A stretch of DNA of 64,000 nucleotides from Rhizomicrobium palustre (GCF_011761565.1 NZ_JAASRM010000001.1:3224139-3288138), one strand, 5' to 3'; counted from the first letter of the stretch, positions 8,819-18,624 are shown. The notes: generated by a model not told the origin, from the letters alone. Translations and numbers: made by a program.

Positions 8819-9841
8819 TCAGCCCGTGGCCGAGCTTCCGCGGACGATTAACTCCCCACCCAACATCACGGTGCGCGGCTGAAGGCCCGGATTTTGGATG
8901 CGATCCGACAAGAGCTGCATGGCGGCATGGCCGATATCGTCCACGGGTTGCGCAATAACGGTCAATCCCGGTTCGACAAGGCTCGCCCAAGGTTCATTAT
9001 CGAAGGCCGCAACGGCGAGGTCTTCAGGTATGCGCAACTTCAGCGCTTTTACCGCGCGTAGAATCCCGCCGGCGGTCAGGCTGTTGGAGGCGATGATTGC
9101 GTCGGGCTTCTCGCTGGCCCATAGCTGGCGCAGAGCGGATTCTGCATCGCTCGTATAAGGACGAATGAATTGGCCCAATACGGGCAGACCTGCTTTAGTC
9201 ACTGCCTCGGCATAGCCTTGATAGCGTTCCTGGCCTGTGCGGCTCGAATTGCCGAATAGTCCCGCAATGCGCTTTTTGCCCGAAGCAATCAAATGCTCCA
9301 CGAGCACACGCGCGGCCTGAACATTGTCGAGCGCCACCGCATCATAGCGGCTGCTCGCCAGATAGCGGTCAACCATCACCACGGGGACCTCGAGAAGTGG
9401 ATCTTTTTCGAGCTTGTGCAGCGTCGTTTCGGTCGGGGCTAGAATAAGCCCGGTAACGCGCTCTTCTTGCATGGAGCGCAAGTAAAAGGCTTCGCGTTCT
9501 GGATTCTCATCCGTGTTGCATAAGACAACGCGCATGCCTTGCGCATAGGCCATGTCCTCGACCACGCGGCTGACTGCGGTGAAGAAGGGATTGCGGATAT
9601 CTGCGACAACAAGCCCGATCGTTTTGGTGTTCTGTGAGCGCAGCCGGCGGGCCGAAAGGTTGGGGCGATAGCCGATCGCCTTCACCGCTTTTTCCACCTT
9701 TTTCCGCAGCTCGGCGCTGACGGGGCCGCCACTCAAAGCCCGCGACACAGTGGCCGGAGAGACGCCGGCGGCCCGCGCCACATCCTTGATCCCGGCGGGG
9801 GATGTCTGTTGATCTAATTTATTATTCAATGGCTTAACCAC
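8819..9841 (-). CDS. LacI-family regulator of the fructose PTS operon
   Basis: A 340-residue LacI/Cra-type repressor. Residues 17-37 form the classic helix-turn-helix (IKDVARAAGVSPATVSRAL), followed by the hinge (NLSARRLRSQ) and a periplasmic-binding-protein-like sensor domain (GLVVADIRNPFFTAVSRVVE). A GTG start at 9841 is preceded by AGGAAA. It faces fruB across 143 bases that contain two copies of a LacI-type palindrome, so control of fruBKA is very likely. The effector is inferred to be a fructose phosphate. It is named by family only, because equating it with enterobacterial Cra would be a guess. Confidence 0.88.
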   Translation of the reverse strand: MVKPLNNKLDQQTSPAGIKDVARAAGVSPATVSRALSGGPVSAELRKKVEKAVKAIGYRPNLSARRLRSQNTKTIGLVVADIRNPFFTAVSRVVEDMAYAQGMRVVLCNTDENPEREAFYLRSMQEERVTGLILAPTETTLHKLEKDPLLEVPVVMVDRYLASSRYDAVALDNVQAARVLVEHLIASGKKRIAGLFGNSSRTGQERYQGYAEAVTKAGLPVLGQFIRPYTSDAESALRQLWASEKPDAIIASNSLTAGGILRAVKALKLRIPEDLAVAAFDNEPWASLVEPGLTVIAQPVDDIGHAAMQLLSDRIQNPGLQPRTVMLGGELIVRGSSATG

Positions 9842-9904
9842 TTTCCTGGCCCTGATCGCGGCTCTGTCGGCCGCTTTCTATGAACACTTATTGACAAACG
9901 GGGG

Positions 9905-9918
9905 TGAAAACGATTTCA
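9905..9918. promoter_or_regulatory. LacI/Cra-type operator 1
   Basis: TGAAAACGATTTCA, a near-perfect palindrome with a central CG as in LacI-family sites. It lies between the regulator gene and fruB, 27 bases from the second identical copy. Confidence 0.75.
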
Positions 9919-9931
9919 GTTCCCTCGCGCA

Positions 9932-9945
9932 TGAAAACGATTTCA
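9932..9945. promoter_or_regulatory. LacI/Cra-type operator 2
   Basis: A second identical TGAAAACGATTTCA, 39 bases upstream of the fruB start. Two copies spaced 27 bases apart suggest cooperative binding over the fruB promoter. Confidence 0.75.
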
Positions 9946-9984
9946 GCGCCGTCACCATAATAAGCCCTCGGGAGGGGCGCAAGG

Positions 9985-12507
9985 ATGTCTGCCACATCAG
10001 TCGCGGGGCTGCTGTCCCCCAAGCTCATCCAGCTTGCGGCGCGTCCGGCCAGCAAGGCAGAAGCCATTGAACAAGCCGCGGCGCTTCTGGTTGCCGCCGG
10101 TATCGTCGCGTCGGGCTATGGCGCCTCCATGCAAAAGCGTGAAGCGGTCGCCAACACATTCCTCGGCCATGGTATCGCCATTCCGCATTGCTTGGCGGAA
10201 GACCGCAATCTGGTGCTGAAGAGCGGCCTCGCGATTCTGCAGGTCCCCGCTGGTGTCATTTGGAATGACGATCAAGAAGCCAAGCTCATCGTCGCCATCG
10301 CCGCGCAATCGGATACGCATTTGAGCGTGCTGCGCCGCCTGACGCGTCTGCTGCAGGACGAAGCCGCGCTCGCCAAACTCTTCGCGACGGAGAAGGCCGA
10401 CGATATTCTTGCTGCCTTCCTGGCCGACGAGGCGCAGACGCAATCTGCACCCGCCAGCGATTTTGCTGTCAGCGCGGTTTGGACGGTGACTTATCCCGCG
10501 GGCCTGCATGCCCGTCCCGCCACGCGCTGGGTCGAAACTGCTAAAGGCTTTGCGTCCAGCATCAAAGTGCGCCGCGGCGCTGAGGCGGGCGACGCCAAAT
10601 CCCTGGTTGCGCTATTGCAGCTTGGCGTGAAGCCGGGCGAAGAGGTGGTGTTCTCCGCTGAAGGCCGTGATGCCGAAGCCGCGGTTGCCGCCCTGAAAGT
10701 CGCCGCCGAATCTCTCGCCGCACAGGAAATCGCCGATGCCAAACGTGCGGCGGAAAAATCGGCGGCAAAGCTTCCGGGCTGGACCCCGCCGGGCAATCCC
10801 ATCGCGATCTCCGGTGTAGCGGCTGCGCCAGGTCTTGCCATTGGGCGTCTTCACATTCTGCGCGGTGCCAGCGAGGCGGTGCCTGATCATCCCGTGCCGC
10901 TGACCGAGGGCGGCAGCATGATCGATGCGGCGCTCACCGCCACGCGCTCGCGGCTGAAGGCTTTGGCGGATGATACGACCAGGCGCCTTGGCGCTTCCGA
11001 AGCGGCCATCTTCAAAGCCCAAGCTGAACTTCTCAACGATACCGATCTGATCACCCGCGCTTGTCAGTTGATGGTGGAAGGTCATGGTCCGGCGTGGTCG
11101 TGGAATGCGGCGGTGGAAGACATCGCCTCCAAGCTCGCTTCCTTGAATAATCCGGTGCTGGCGGGACGTGCCGCCGATCTGCGCGACGTTGGACGTCAGG
11201 TGTTGCTCGTCCTGGAGCCGGGTCTGGCTCGCAGTGAACTCTGCCACGATGTGCCGCCGACACTGGAAGAAAAATGCATCTTGGTGGCGAAGGATTTGTC
11301 GCCTTCTGATACCGCCGCGCTCGATAGCGCCATCGTAGCCGGTATCGTGACGGCGGAAGGTGGCCCGACCTCGCATACGGCTATTCTCGCCCGCACGCTC
11401 GGTATTCCGGCGCTCGTCGCGGCGGGGGCCGGTGTTCTCGGCCTTACCGATGGCGCGCCCGCAATCATCGAAGGCCAGGGCGGGCGGCTTTATCTTGATC
11501 CGTCGGCGGAAGATTTGGTTGCGGCCCGTGAGCACCTTGCCGCGCTGGCCGCGAAAAAGGCTCAGGAAGCTGAACGCCGCGCGCTGCCCGCCGTCACCAC
11601 CGACGGCAAGCGCACGGAAATCGTCGCCAATATCAATCAGGCCCATCAGGCCGCTTTTGCGATCGAGCAGGGTGCCGAGGGCGTCGGTTTGATGCGTACT
11701 GAATTTCTTTTCCTCGAAACCCGCAAGACCCCGGATGAGGATGAGCAATACGAAGCCTATGCCGCCATGTTGAAGGCGATGGATGGGCGCCAAGTGATCG
11801 TGCGCGCGCTCGATATTGGCGGCGACAAGCAGGTGCCGCATCTTGCCTTGCCCCAGGAAGCCAATCCCTTCCTCGGCGTGCGCGGGGCAAGGCTGCTCCT
11901 GCGCCGTCCCGAATTGTTGCTGCCGCAGTTGCGGGCGCTTTATCGCGCCGCGTCATCGGCTGCGGGCAAGCTCGCGATCATGTTCCCGATGATCACCTCG
12001 GCGGCTGAAATCATCCGCCTGCGCAGCATCTGCGAGGACATCCGTAAAGAGGTGAATGCGCCGGAAGTGCCGCTCGGCATCATGATCGAAGTGCCCGCCG
12101 CTGCCTTGCAAGCGCATGTCTTGGCCCAGCATGTCGATTTTTTCTCGGTCGGCACCAACGATCTTACGCAATATACCCTCGCGATGGATCGGCAGAATCC
12201 TGATCTCGCACCGGAAGCAGATTCCCTGCATCCCGCCGTGCTGCGTCTGATTGGTTTCACGGTCGATGGTGCCAAGCGTTATGGCCGCATGGTCGGCGTC
12301 TGCGGTGGTCTGGCGGGTGATCCCTTCGGGGCTTCGCTGCTTGCAGGTCTTGGGGTTGATGAACTCTCTATGACTCCGCTTGAAATCCCCGCGGTGAAAG
12401 ATCGTTTGCGGCGGGCGAGCCTCGCCGAGTTGAAGGGGCTTGCGGCGCGCGCGCTGGCCTGTGAATCCGCTGCGGATGTGCGGGCGTTGGAAGGCGTTGC
12501 ACCATGA
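9985..12507 (+). CDS. fruB: Fructose PTS multiphosphoryl transfer protein (EIIA-HPr-EI)
   Basis: An 840-residue cytoplasmic fusion that takes phosphate from phosphoenolpyruvate to the fructose permease. The EIIA-Fru domain covers residues 1-150 with active His68 (GIAIPHCL). The HPr domain is near 165-250 with active His175 (GLHARPA). Enzyme I fills the rest, with active His464 (GGPTSHTAILA) and the PEP-binding barrel (EVPAAALQAHVLAQHVDFFS). The start at 9985 follows GGGAGGGG. It overlaps fruK by four bases (ATGA). Because the protein contains its own HPr and EI, the fructose route can run without separate general PTS proteins. Confidence 0.95.
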   Translation: MSATSVAGLLSPKLIQLAARPASKAEAIEQAAALLVAAGIVASGYGASMQKREAVANTFLGHGIAIPHCLAEDRNLVLKSGLAILQVPAGVIWNDDQEAKLIVAIAAQSDTHLSVLRRLTRLLQDEAALAKLFATEKADDILAAFLADEAQTQSAPASDFAVSAVWTVTYPAGLHARPATRWVETAKGFASSIKVRRGAEAGDAKSLVALLQLGVKPGEEVVFSAEGRDAEAAVAALKVAAESLAAQEIADAKRAAEKSAAKLPGWTPPGNPIAISGVAAAPGLAIGRLHILRGASEAVPDHPVPLTEGGSMIDAALTATRSRLKALADDTTRRLGASEAAIFKAQAELLNDTDLITRACQLMVEGHGPAWSWNAAVEDIASKLASLNNPVLAGRAADLRDVGRQVLLVLEPGLARSELCHDVPPTLEEKCILVAKDLSPSDTAALDSAIVAGIVTAEGGPTSHTAILARTLGIPALVAAGAGVLGLTDGAPAIIEGQGGRLYLDPSAEDLVAAREHLAALAAKKAQEAERRALPAVTTDGKRTEIVANINQAHQAAFAIEQGAEGVGLMRTEFLFLETRKTPDEDEQYEAYAAMLKAMDGRQVIVRALDIGGDKQVPHLALPQEANPFLGVRGARLLLRRPELLLPQLRALYRAASSAAGKLAIMFPMITSAAEIIRLRSICEDIRKEVNAPEVPLGIMIEVPAAALQAHVLAQHVDFFSVGTNDLTQYTLAMDRQNPDLAPEADSLHPAVLRLIGFTVDGAKRYGRMVGVCGGLAGDPFGASLLAGLGVDELSMTPLEIPAVKDRLRRASLAELKGLAARALACESAADVRALEGVAP

Positions 12508-13478
12508 GCGCCATCGTCACCGTAACGCTCAATCCGGCGATCGATCTCACCGTCGCGCTTGATCATTTGACGCCCGGTGAGGTGCATCGCGCGCACAGCG
12601 CCGTGTCCAATGCGGGTGGCAAGGGCGTGAACGTCGCGGCCTGTCTTGCGGATTGGGGCGTCAATGTCTCCGCCACCGGCTTTCTCGGTGCGGGCAATGT
12701 CCATCCCTTCGAAACCCTGTTCCGGGATAAATCAGTTGGCGATGGCTTCATTCGATTACCCGGTGAGACGCGCATCAACGTCAAGATCACCGAGCCGGGC
12801 GGGCGCACCACCGATGTGAATCTGCCGGGACTGCCGATCGAAGCCGATCTTCTGCCGCGCCTTAATGATCGCATCCGCGCGCTGGAGCCTTCGCTGCTGG
12901 TGTTGTCGGGAAGTCTGCCTGCAGGTCTCTCGCCGTCGATCTGGGCAGATATGGCCAGCCATTGGCAGCAGCAGGGCGTGCGGGTGTTGCTCGATGTTTC
13001 CGGTGCGCCGCTGCAAGAAGCTCTAAGCCGGGAAGAGCTGCTCTTCGCCGTCAAACCCAATCGCGATGAGCTTGCTGCCGTGATGGGTGCTATTCCTGAT
13101 GACGCTGCGCTGCTCGCCCAAGCGCGTGCCTTGCATCGCAATGGTATCGGCCTTGTGGTGGTGTCGCTCGGCAGCGAAGGCGCGCTGTTCGTCTCGGAAG
13201 AGGGTGCGCTTTACGCGGCGCCTCTGAAAGTCGGCGTGGTGTCGAGCGTCGGCGCAGGTGACGCCATGGTGGCTGGTCTGTGCGCCGGGATCTCCGAAGA
13301 TGCCAGCCTTGAACGTCTCGCCCGGCTTTCGACCGCTTTTGCGGCGGGCAAGCTGCGCAAGATCGGGCCGCATCTGCCGCCGAAACAAGATGTCGAAGCG
13401 CTTGCCTCCGCGGTCTCCATCGCGGCGGCGGAAGATTGGATCATGTATGGCCGGCTTTCCGGCGAACAGTCCTCATAA
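12504..13478 (+). CDS. fruK: 1-phosphofructokinase
   Basis: A 324-residue PfkB-family sugar kinase that converts fructose 1-phosphate, the product of FruA, to fructose 1,6-bisphosphate. The N-terminal substrate motif (TLNPAIDLTV, then NAGGKGVNVA) and the C-terminal ATP/catalytic motif (SSVGAGDAMVAG) with its aspartate base are both present. The start overlaps the fruB stop and the gene lies between the two PTS genes, the usual order for this operon. Confidence 0.94.
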   Translation: MSAIVTVTLNPAIDLTVALDHLTPGEVHRAHSAVSNAGGKGVNVAACLADWGVNVSATGFLGAGNVHPFETLFRDKSVGDGFIRLPGETRINVKITEPGGRTTDVNLPGLPIEADLLPRLNDRIRALEPSLLVLSGSLPAGLSPSIWADMASHWQQQGVRVLLDVSGAPLQEALSREELLFAVKPNRDELAAVMGAIPDDAALLAQARALHRNGIGLVVVSLGSEGALFVSEEGALYAAPLKVGVVSSVGAGDAMVAGLCAGISEDASLERLARLSTAFAAGKLRKIGPHLPPKQDVEALASAVSIAAAEDWIMYGRLSGEQSS

Positions 13479-13501
13479 GAGGGACGTATCGGGAGTATCT
13501 C

Positions 13502-15154
13502 ATGACCTTACCGGTGATCATTGGCGATAGCGCCAAGACGGCACAGGCATTATTGGCAGCCGAGAGCCTTCGCAAAGCCGCCGCTGTACGCGGGCTGGAT
13601 GTGGCTGTTGAAGTGCGAGTGGAAGGCGTCACCCTGAATGCGCTTCCCACGGCGCAGTTGACGGATGAGACCGTCATCGTCGGTGCGCCCGATGGCGATC
13701 TGCCGAAAACCCAGCGCCATTTCACTATTGAAGCGATGCTCGCCGATGCGGGCGCATGCCTCGATCAGCTTGGTTCCGCAGAAAGCAAAAAAGCTTTCGT
13801 GGTCGCGGTGACCTCTTGCCCGACGGGCATCGCGCATACCTTCATGGCCGCCGAAGGCTTGAAAGCGGGTGCGGAAAAGCTGGGCTATGACATCCGCGTG
13901 GAAACCCAAGGTTCGGTCGGCTCCAACGATACGCTTTCCGAGGATGAAATCGCCCGCGCCGATGTGGTGATCGTGGCCGCCGACCGTCAGGTCTCGACCG
14001 ATCGTTTCGGCGGCAAGAAGCTCTTTGTCACCGGCACCAAGCCTGCCATCAAAGACGGCGCGGCGCTGATCTCGCAAGCGCTCACCGAAGCAAAAGTGCA
14101 GGGCGCTGCCGCCGCCCCGTCGGATGCAGCCGCCAAGCCGCAAGGCTCACCGGGCGTCTATAAGCATCTGATGACCGGCGTCTCCTTCATGCTGCCCTTT
14201 GTGGTGGCCGGCGGTCTGATGATCGCGCTCGCCTTCGCGCTGGGTGGCATTTATGCCGGTAATGTCGATGGCACCTTTGCCAATGCGCTCTTCAAGATCG
14301 GCGCTAAGGCCGCCTTCACCCTGATGGTTCCCGCCCTCGCAGGCTATATCGCGTTCTCGATTGCAGACCGGCCCGGCATAGCGCCCGGTATGATCGGTGG
14401 CGTGCTCGCGGCGCAAGTCGGCGCGGGCTTCTTAGGTGGCATCCTCGCGGGTTTCATCGCGGGCTATGCCGTCAAGCTTCTCACCAAATACATCCGCTTG
14501 CCGCAAGGCCTCGAAGGCTTGAAGCCGGTGCTGATCCTGCCTTTGCTCGGCACGGCGATCACGGGGCTTGCCATGATCTATGTCGTCGGCACGCCGATGG
14601 CCCAGATTCTCGCAGCCCTTACCAATTGGCTGCAAGGCCTGCGCGGCGCCAATGCTTGGGCGCTGGGCGCTATTCTCGGCGGCATGATGGCGGTCGATAT
14701 GGGCGGGCCGGTGAACAAGGCGGCTTATGCTTTCTCGACCGGGCTTCTCACCTCCAACATCTTCGCCCCGATGGCCGCCACCATGGCGGGCGGGATGGTG
14801 CCGCCGCTGGCGCTCTTCCTCGCCACGCGTTTCTTCGCCAACCGCTTCACCAGCGCCGAACATCAGTCCGGTCCGGCAACGGCGCTGCTCGGCCTTTCCT
14901 TCATCACCGAAGGGGCACTGCCGTATGTGGCGCGCGATCCCTTGCGCGTCATTCCGGCCCTGATCGCCGGATCGGCCACGGCGGGCGCTTTGGCGCTGGC
15001 TTTCGGTACCGAGCTGCGCGTGCCCCATGGCGGGGTCTTCGTGATGCTGATCCCGAATGCGGTCAGCCATGTCGCTGCCTATGCGCTCGCCATTCTGATC
15101 GGCTCTGCCGTCGGCGCCATCGCGTTGCGTCTGACCCTTCGCCGCCAAGCTTGA
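13502..15154 (+). CDS. fruA: Fructose PTS permease EIIB'BC
   Basis: A 550-residue membrane transporter that phosphorylates fructose as it enters. A degenerate IIB' domain without the catalytic cysteine (residues 1-95) precedes the active IIB domain with Cys106 (VTSCPTGIAHT). The IIC membrane domain follows (KHLMTGVSFMLPFVVAGGLM onward, about nine helices). The start at 13502 has GGGAG six bases upstream; an earlier in-frame codon at 13436 would overlap fruK and is rejected. B'BC order is the same as in the enteric protein. Confidence 0.94.
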   Translation: MTLPVIIGDSAKTAQALLAAESLRKAAAVRGLDVAVEVRVEGVTLNALPTAQLTDETVIVGAPDGDLPKTQRHFTIEAMLADAGACLDQLGSAESKKAFVVAVTSCPTGIAHTFMAAEGLKAGAEKLGYDIRVETQGSVGSNDTLSEDEIARADVVIVAADRQVSTDRFGGKKLFVTGTKPAIKDGAALISQALTEAKVQGAAAAPSDAAAKPQGSPGVYKHLMTGVSFMLPFVVAGGLMIALAFALGGIYAGNVDGTFANALFKIGAKAAFTLMVPALAGYIAFSIADRPGIAPGMIGGVLAAQVGAGFLGGILAGFIAGYAVKLLTKYIRLPQGLEGLKPVLILPLLGTAITGLAMIYVVGTPMAQILAALTNWLQGLRGANAWALGAILGGMMAVDMGGPVNKAAYAFSTGLLTSNIFAPMAATMAGGMVPPLALFLATRFFANRFTSAEHQSGPATALLGLSFITEGALPYVARDPLRVIPALIAGSATAGALALAFGTELRVPHGGVFVMLIPNAVSHVAAYALAILIGSAVGAIALRLTLRRQA

Positions 15155-15186
15155 ACCTATAACAACACTACTCCAGGGAGCATTTC

Positions 15187-16473
15187 ATGCGCCTTTTGCT
15201 GAAAACGTTTTCAATCCTGATGCTGAGTTCCGCGGCTGCTGCGCTGCCTGCAGTGGCGGCCGACAAGACCATTACCTGGAGCGCCTCCTACACGGGCGAG
15301 GCGGCTGAGGTGATGGATGGCGGTTTGGCCCGCCGTGGTGCCTTTGCGGGGCAGGTGTTTCTTGGCGCCGATACCGATCTCGACAAGCTCTTGGGCTGGG
15401 GCGGGGCCACGCTGCATCTTGGCCTCAACAACCGCCATGGTGAGGATCTGTCGGTGAAGGGCATCGGCAACTCCACCTCGGTGCAGGAAATCTATGGCGG
15501 CCAGAACACGCGTCTGGTGCGCGTGACAATCGAGCAGAAATTATTCAATGACCGCTTCGATCTGGAAGTGGGCCGCACGCCTGCCAATATCAGCTTTTTG
15601 GGCTCGTCCTACTGCCAGTATTTCCAGATGAATGCGGCTTGCGGAAATCCGACGTTTATTTTCAAAACCTCGAATTTCACCTGGTGGCCGACTTCAAGCT
15701 GGGCGGCGCATGCCACGGCTTGGCTGACCCCGGAAATCTATTTCCATGGCGGCATCTATGAAGTGAACCCGAAGCGCGCGCTCGACAGCGACCACGATCT
15801 CGATTGGAGCTTTGACGGCGCCACCGGCTATATCGCGCCATTCGCGCTCGGCCATAAGACGACCTTCGAGAACTCCCGCCTGCCGCATAAATGGGAAATC
15901 GGCGCCTGGTACGATGAATCCGATTACACAGATCCCTTGCGCGCCGCCAATGGTAAGCCCGCCTTGAGCCAAGGCCTTCCTTATGCCACCCGCACCTCGG
16001 GCCGCTCTGGCTTTTATGCCCGTTTCGAGCAGATGGTGTGGCGCCCGGATGAAGTCAGCCATCGCGGCCTCACGCTGATCGGCGCGGTGCTCGGCAAGAT
16101 CAACGGCCAGCTTGCGGAATCGAGCTATCAAATGGCGGGCTTTGAGTGGACCGGCCCGCTGAAAAGCCGCCCCACCGACAGCCTCGCTTTCGTCATTGCG
16201 CGGCAGGAATATTCCGGCCTCGAGCTTGATAACATTCGCATCGCACGCGCGCTGGTGGGCGGGGCAGGCACCCAGCATCGCGATCAGGTGATGATGGAAA
16301 TGAGCTATGGCTTCGATCTTGTGCCGAACATCCGCGTTCAGCCGAACGTCCAATACATCATCCATCCTGATCAGATGAATGATCCCTCGCGTCTGAAGGA
16401 TTTGCCGAACGCTTTCCTGTTCGGCCTGCGCTTCGACGTCAACTTTGCAGATGCCTTCAAGTTCAACGACTGA
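15187..16473 (+). CDS. OprB-type carbohydrate porin
   Basis: A 428-residue outer-membrane porin. The signal peptide covers residues 1-25 (FSILMLSSAAAALPAVAA). The barrel has the aromatic- and glycine-rich strands of the OprB family (LGWGGATLHLGLNNRHGEDL, LEVGRTPANISFLGSSYCQY) and ends VNFADAFKFND rather than in an aromatic residue. GGGAG precedes the ATG. It sits 32 bases after fruA, presumably to let fructose or related sugars cross the outer membrane. Its own coding start contains an operator for the local LacI-type regulator. Confidence 0.87.
   Translation: MRLLLKTFSILMLSSAAAALPAVAADKTITWSASYTGEAAEVMDGGLARRGAFAGQVFLGADTDLDKLLGWGGATLHLGLNNRHGEDLSVKGIGNSTSVQEIYGGQNTRLVRVTIEQKLFNDRFDLEVGRTPANISFLGSSYCQYFQMNAACGNPTFIFKTSNFTWWPTSSWAAHATAWLTPEIYFHGGIYEVNPKRALDSDHDLDWSFDGATGYIAPFALGHKTTFENSRLPHKWEIGAWYDESDYTDPLRAANGKPALSQGLPYATRTSGRSGFYARFEQMVWRPDEVSHRGLTLIGAVLGKINGQLAESSYQMAGFEWTGPLKSRPTDSLAFVIARQEYSGLELDNIRIARALVGGAGTQHRDQVMMEMSYGFDLVPNIRVQPNVQYIIHPDQMNDPSRLKDLPNAFLFGLRFDVNFADAFKFND
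15200..15213. promoter_or_regulatory. LacI/Cra-type operator inside the porin gene
   Basis: TGAAAACGTTTTCA, a perfect 14-base palindrome of the same motif that occurs twice before fruB. It covers codons 5-9 of the porin. Bound here, the regulator could block elongation or repress a promoter lying in the fruA-porin gap. Confidence 0.65.
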
Positions 16474-16479
16474 AGGCAA

Positions 16480-16513
16480 GGCCCGGCTGATTGGTCCCCC
16501 CCGCAGCCGGGCC
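16480..16513 (+). terminator. Probable terminator of the fructose operon
   Basis: GGCCCGGCTG and CAGCCGGGCC form a ten-pair stem with a 14-base loop just after the porin stop. It is followed only by TATTT, so termination may be partial; it lies between convergent genes. Confidence 0.5.
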
Positions 16514-16537
16514 TATTTGCGAAGCAAGGCTGCCTCT

Positions 16538-17863
16538 CTATTCCGCAGTGCTCTTCTGATGAAACCGGGCTGCGAGCAGGTGATAGACGCCATCGCGATT
16601 GATCGCGCCAGCCACAAGATTGGCCAGCAGCGCGGTTGTCATCAGCGGCACCAGCATGCCGTGGTCGCCGGTCATTTCCGACACGATGACAAAGCCGGTA
16701 ATGGGCGCGCGGACCACACCGGTGAAATAGGCGACCATGCCTAAAAGCACGATCGGGCCGGGCGCGGCGTGGTGAAAAAAATGCGCGACATCGGCCCCGA
16801 TTCCAGCACCAATGGACAAGGAGGGCGAGAAGATGCCGCCGGGAATGCCGCTCAGCGAGGATAGCGCCGTGGCAATGAGTTTCAGCGGCGCGTAGAGCAG
16901 CGAAAGCGTGCCGCTATGATGCAGCACCATTTTGGCTTGGTCATAGCCGGTGCCATACACGGCACTGCCGCTGGCCAAACCGCACAGGGCCAAACCGAAA
17001 CCGCAAAGCCCGGCGAACAAAACCGGATGGGCGGATATCCAGCTCCGCCAACGCACCGGCAAGCATCCCACCCCTGAAACCAGAAGCCAGCTAAAGCCGC
17101 CGCCCGCTAGGTCTCCCACCACCGCGCAAACAGGAACGGCGATCCAGGCTGTGCCAATCGGCAAGGACGCAACTGTGTAGCCGAAATAGGTGTAGTTGCC
17201 CATCAAGGCTTGCGCGGTGAGACCGGCGATAATCACCGCCGCGATGATGAGACCGCTGGTGCGCATTTCAAAACTGCGGCTCATCTCTTCAATAGCAAAG
17301 ACGATCCCGGCGAGCGGTGTGTTGAAGGCGGCCGCCACGCCTGCCGCCGAACCCGCCAGAATGAGCCCCGATTGGCGCTGCGGCGATAAATATCCCGCCA
17401 AGAACATCGTTGAGGCGCCAACTTGCACCGTGGGGCCTTCGCGGCCGGTGGAGGCGCCCACGAGAAGGCCGAAGAGGGTGAGAAAGACCTTGCCAATCGC
17501 GGGCCGCAGCCCGACCAGCGTGCTGCGATGTTCCCAATCCGTCGAGGCGCGCGCGGCAATGGCCTGCGGAATGCCTGAGCCTTGGCAATTTGGAAAAAAG
17601 CGCAACGTCAGAAAAAGCGCGAGCACAAAGCCCAGCGGTGTAACGATGAGCGGCAGATAGGGCCATTTGGCAATTTGGCTGCGAAAAATGGCTTGCGCGG
17701 CATCGGAGCCGAGTGCGAGCCCGACAGCGGTCAGGCCAACCGCTAGGCCTCCAATAAGGAAAGTCAGGCGCTGCCGCCATTTTACGGAATGCAGCAGCAG
17801 AAGGCGCTGATGATGAGGGTTAAATGCGCGCGCCAGAAGGGCCTTGCGGAAGGAAGCGAACAT
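16538..17863 (-). CDS. ClC-family chloride channel or Cl-/H+ antiporter
   Basis: A 441-residue integral membrane protein with about a dozen helices. The three anion-selectivity motifs are visible: GSGIPQ near residue 95, GREGPTVQVG near 140 with the gating glutamate, and a later GIPGGIFSPSLSIGAG. The pair of glutamates in FAIEEMS matches the internal proton glutamate of antiporter-type ClC proteins, so exchange is more likely than a passive channel (inference). No CBS domains follow. It is transcribed alone, convergent with the fructose operon. Confidence 0.9.
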   Translation of the reverse strand: MFASFRKALLARAFNPHHQRLLLLHSVKWRQRLTFLIGGLAVGLTAVGLALGSDAAQAIFRSQIAKWPYLPLIVTPLGFVLALFLTLRFFPNCQGSGIPQAIAARASTDWEHRSTLVGLRPAIGKVFLTLFGLLVGASTGREGPTVQVGASTMFLAGYLSPQRQSGLILAGSAAGVAAAFNTPLAGIVFAIEEMSRSFEMRTSGLIIAAVIIAGLTAQALMGNYTYFGYTVASLPIGTAWIAVPVCAVVGDLAGGGFSWLLVSGVGCLPVRWRSWISAHPVLFAGLCGFGLALCGLASGSAVYGTGYDQAKMVLHHSGTLSLLYAPLKLIATALSSLSGIPGGIFSPSLSIGAGIGADVAHFFHHAAPGPIVLLGMVAYFTGVVRAPITGFVIVSEMTGDHGMLVPLMTTALLANLVAGAINRDGVYHLLAARFHQKSTAE

Positions 17864-17925
17864 TGTACCTGTCTAAAGCATTGTCCCTGCGGCTGCCAGT
17901 GATTGCTGTCAGAGACAAATGTATC

Positions 17926-18528
17926 TCACGCGCCTTTTGCTTTTTGGGGATGGGGGATGTGTGCGTCGATCAAGGCGTCCGCTGCGGCCACCAGATGGCG
18001 GGCAGGGGCTTCTGCGCCAAACAACTGGCCGGAAAGATGCGCCCCTTCAATGAGTAGGATCAGCATATCAGCGAGCATGGCGGGATTTTTCGCGCCCAGC
18101 TTTTTGGCCACGTTGCGATAGCGCTCGCGGAACTGGCGTTTGACCTCCAGCGCGGCTTGGCGCGCGGGGTGATCGGGATGGGGATACTCCACCACCGCAT
18201 TGGAATTGCCGCAGCCGCGATATTCCGGCGTGGAGGCGCGTGTCTGGATACCGAAAAGCCATTTGCGCAAACTGGCGCGCGCGTCTTTGCCATCCGCAAA
18301 CAGCGCGTCGAAGGCTTTCAGCCTTTCCGCCCCGTGATGGCGCAGATAATCGGCCGCGAGTTCGTCTTTAGAAGGGTAGGTGCGATAGAGGCTCGGCTTG
18401 GTGACGCCCGCGCGGCTGACGATCTCGTCCACACCCACGGCGCGGATGCCTTCGCGGTAAAACAGCTCTTCGGCCGTCTCCCGGATACGCTCTGCCGCCC
18501 GCTTGGTCGGCTTGGAGGTGTCCTGCAC
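17926..18528 (-). CDS. TetR-family regulator
   Basis: A 200-residue repressor. The N-terminal helix-turn-helix is clear (VGVDEIVSRAGVTKPSLYRT, residues 32-51) and a ligand-binding helical domain follows. It diverges from the RND efflux operon across about 200 bases, the standard arrangement for a local drug-efflux repressor. The ligand is unknown. Confidence 0.87.
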   Translation of the reverse strand: MQDTSKPTKRAAERIRETAEELFYREGIRAVGVDEIVSRAGVTKPSLYRTYPSKDELAADYLRHHGAERLKAFDALFADGKDARASLRKWLFGIQTRASTPEYRGCGNSNAVVEYPHPDHPARQAALEVKRQFRERYRNVAKKLGAKNPAMLADMLILLIEGAHLSGQLFGAEAPARHLVAAADALIDAHIPHPQKAKGA

Positions 18529-18624
18529 CTGTTTCTCCCGTTCACTTCGTAATGGAAGCCATCAAAGCTTGCCCTGCGAAATGTCTTAATTTGTAAGCCT
18601 TCTAACTTCCGACTTGCCTGATAA

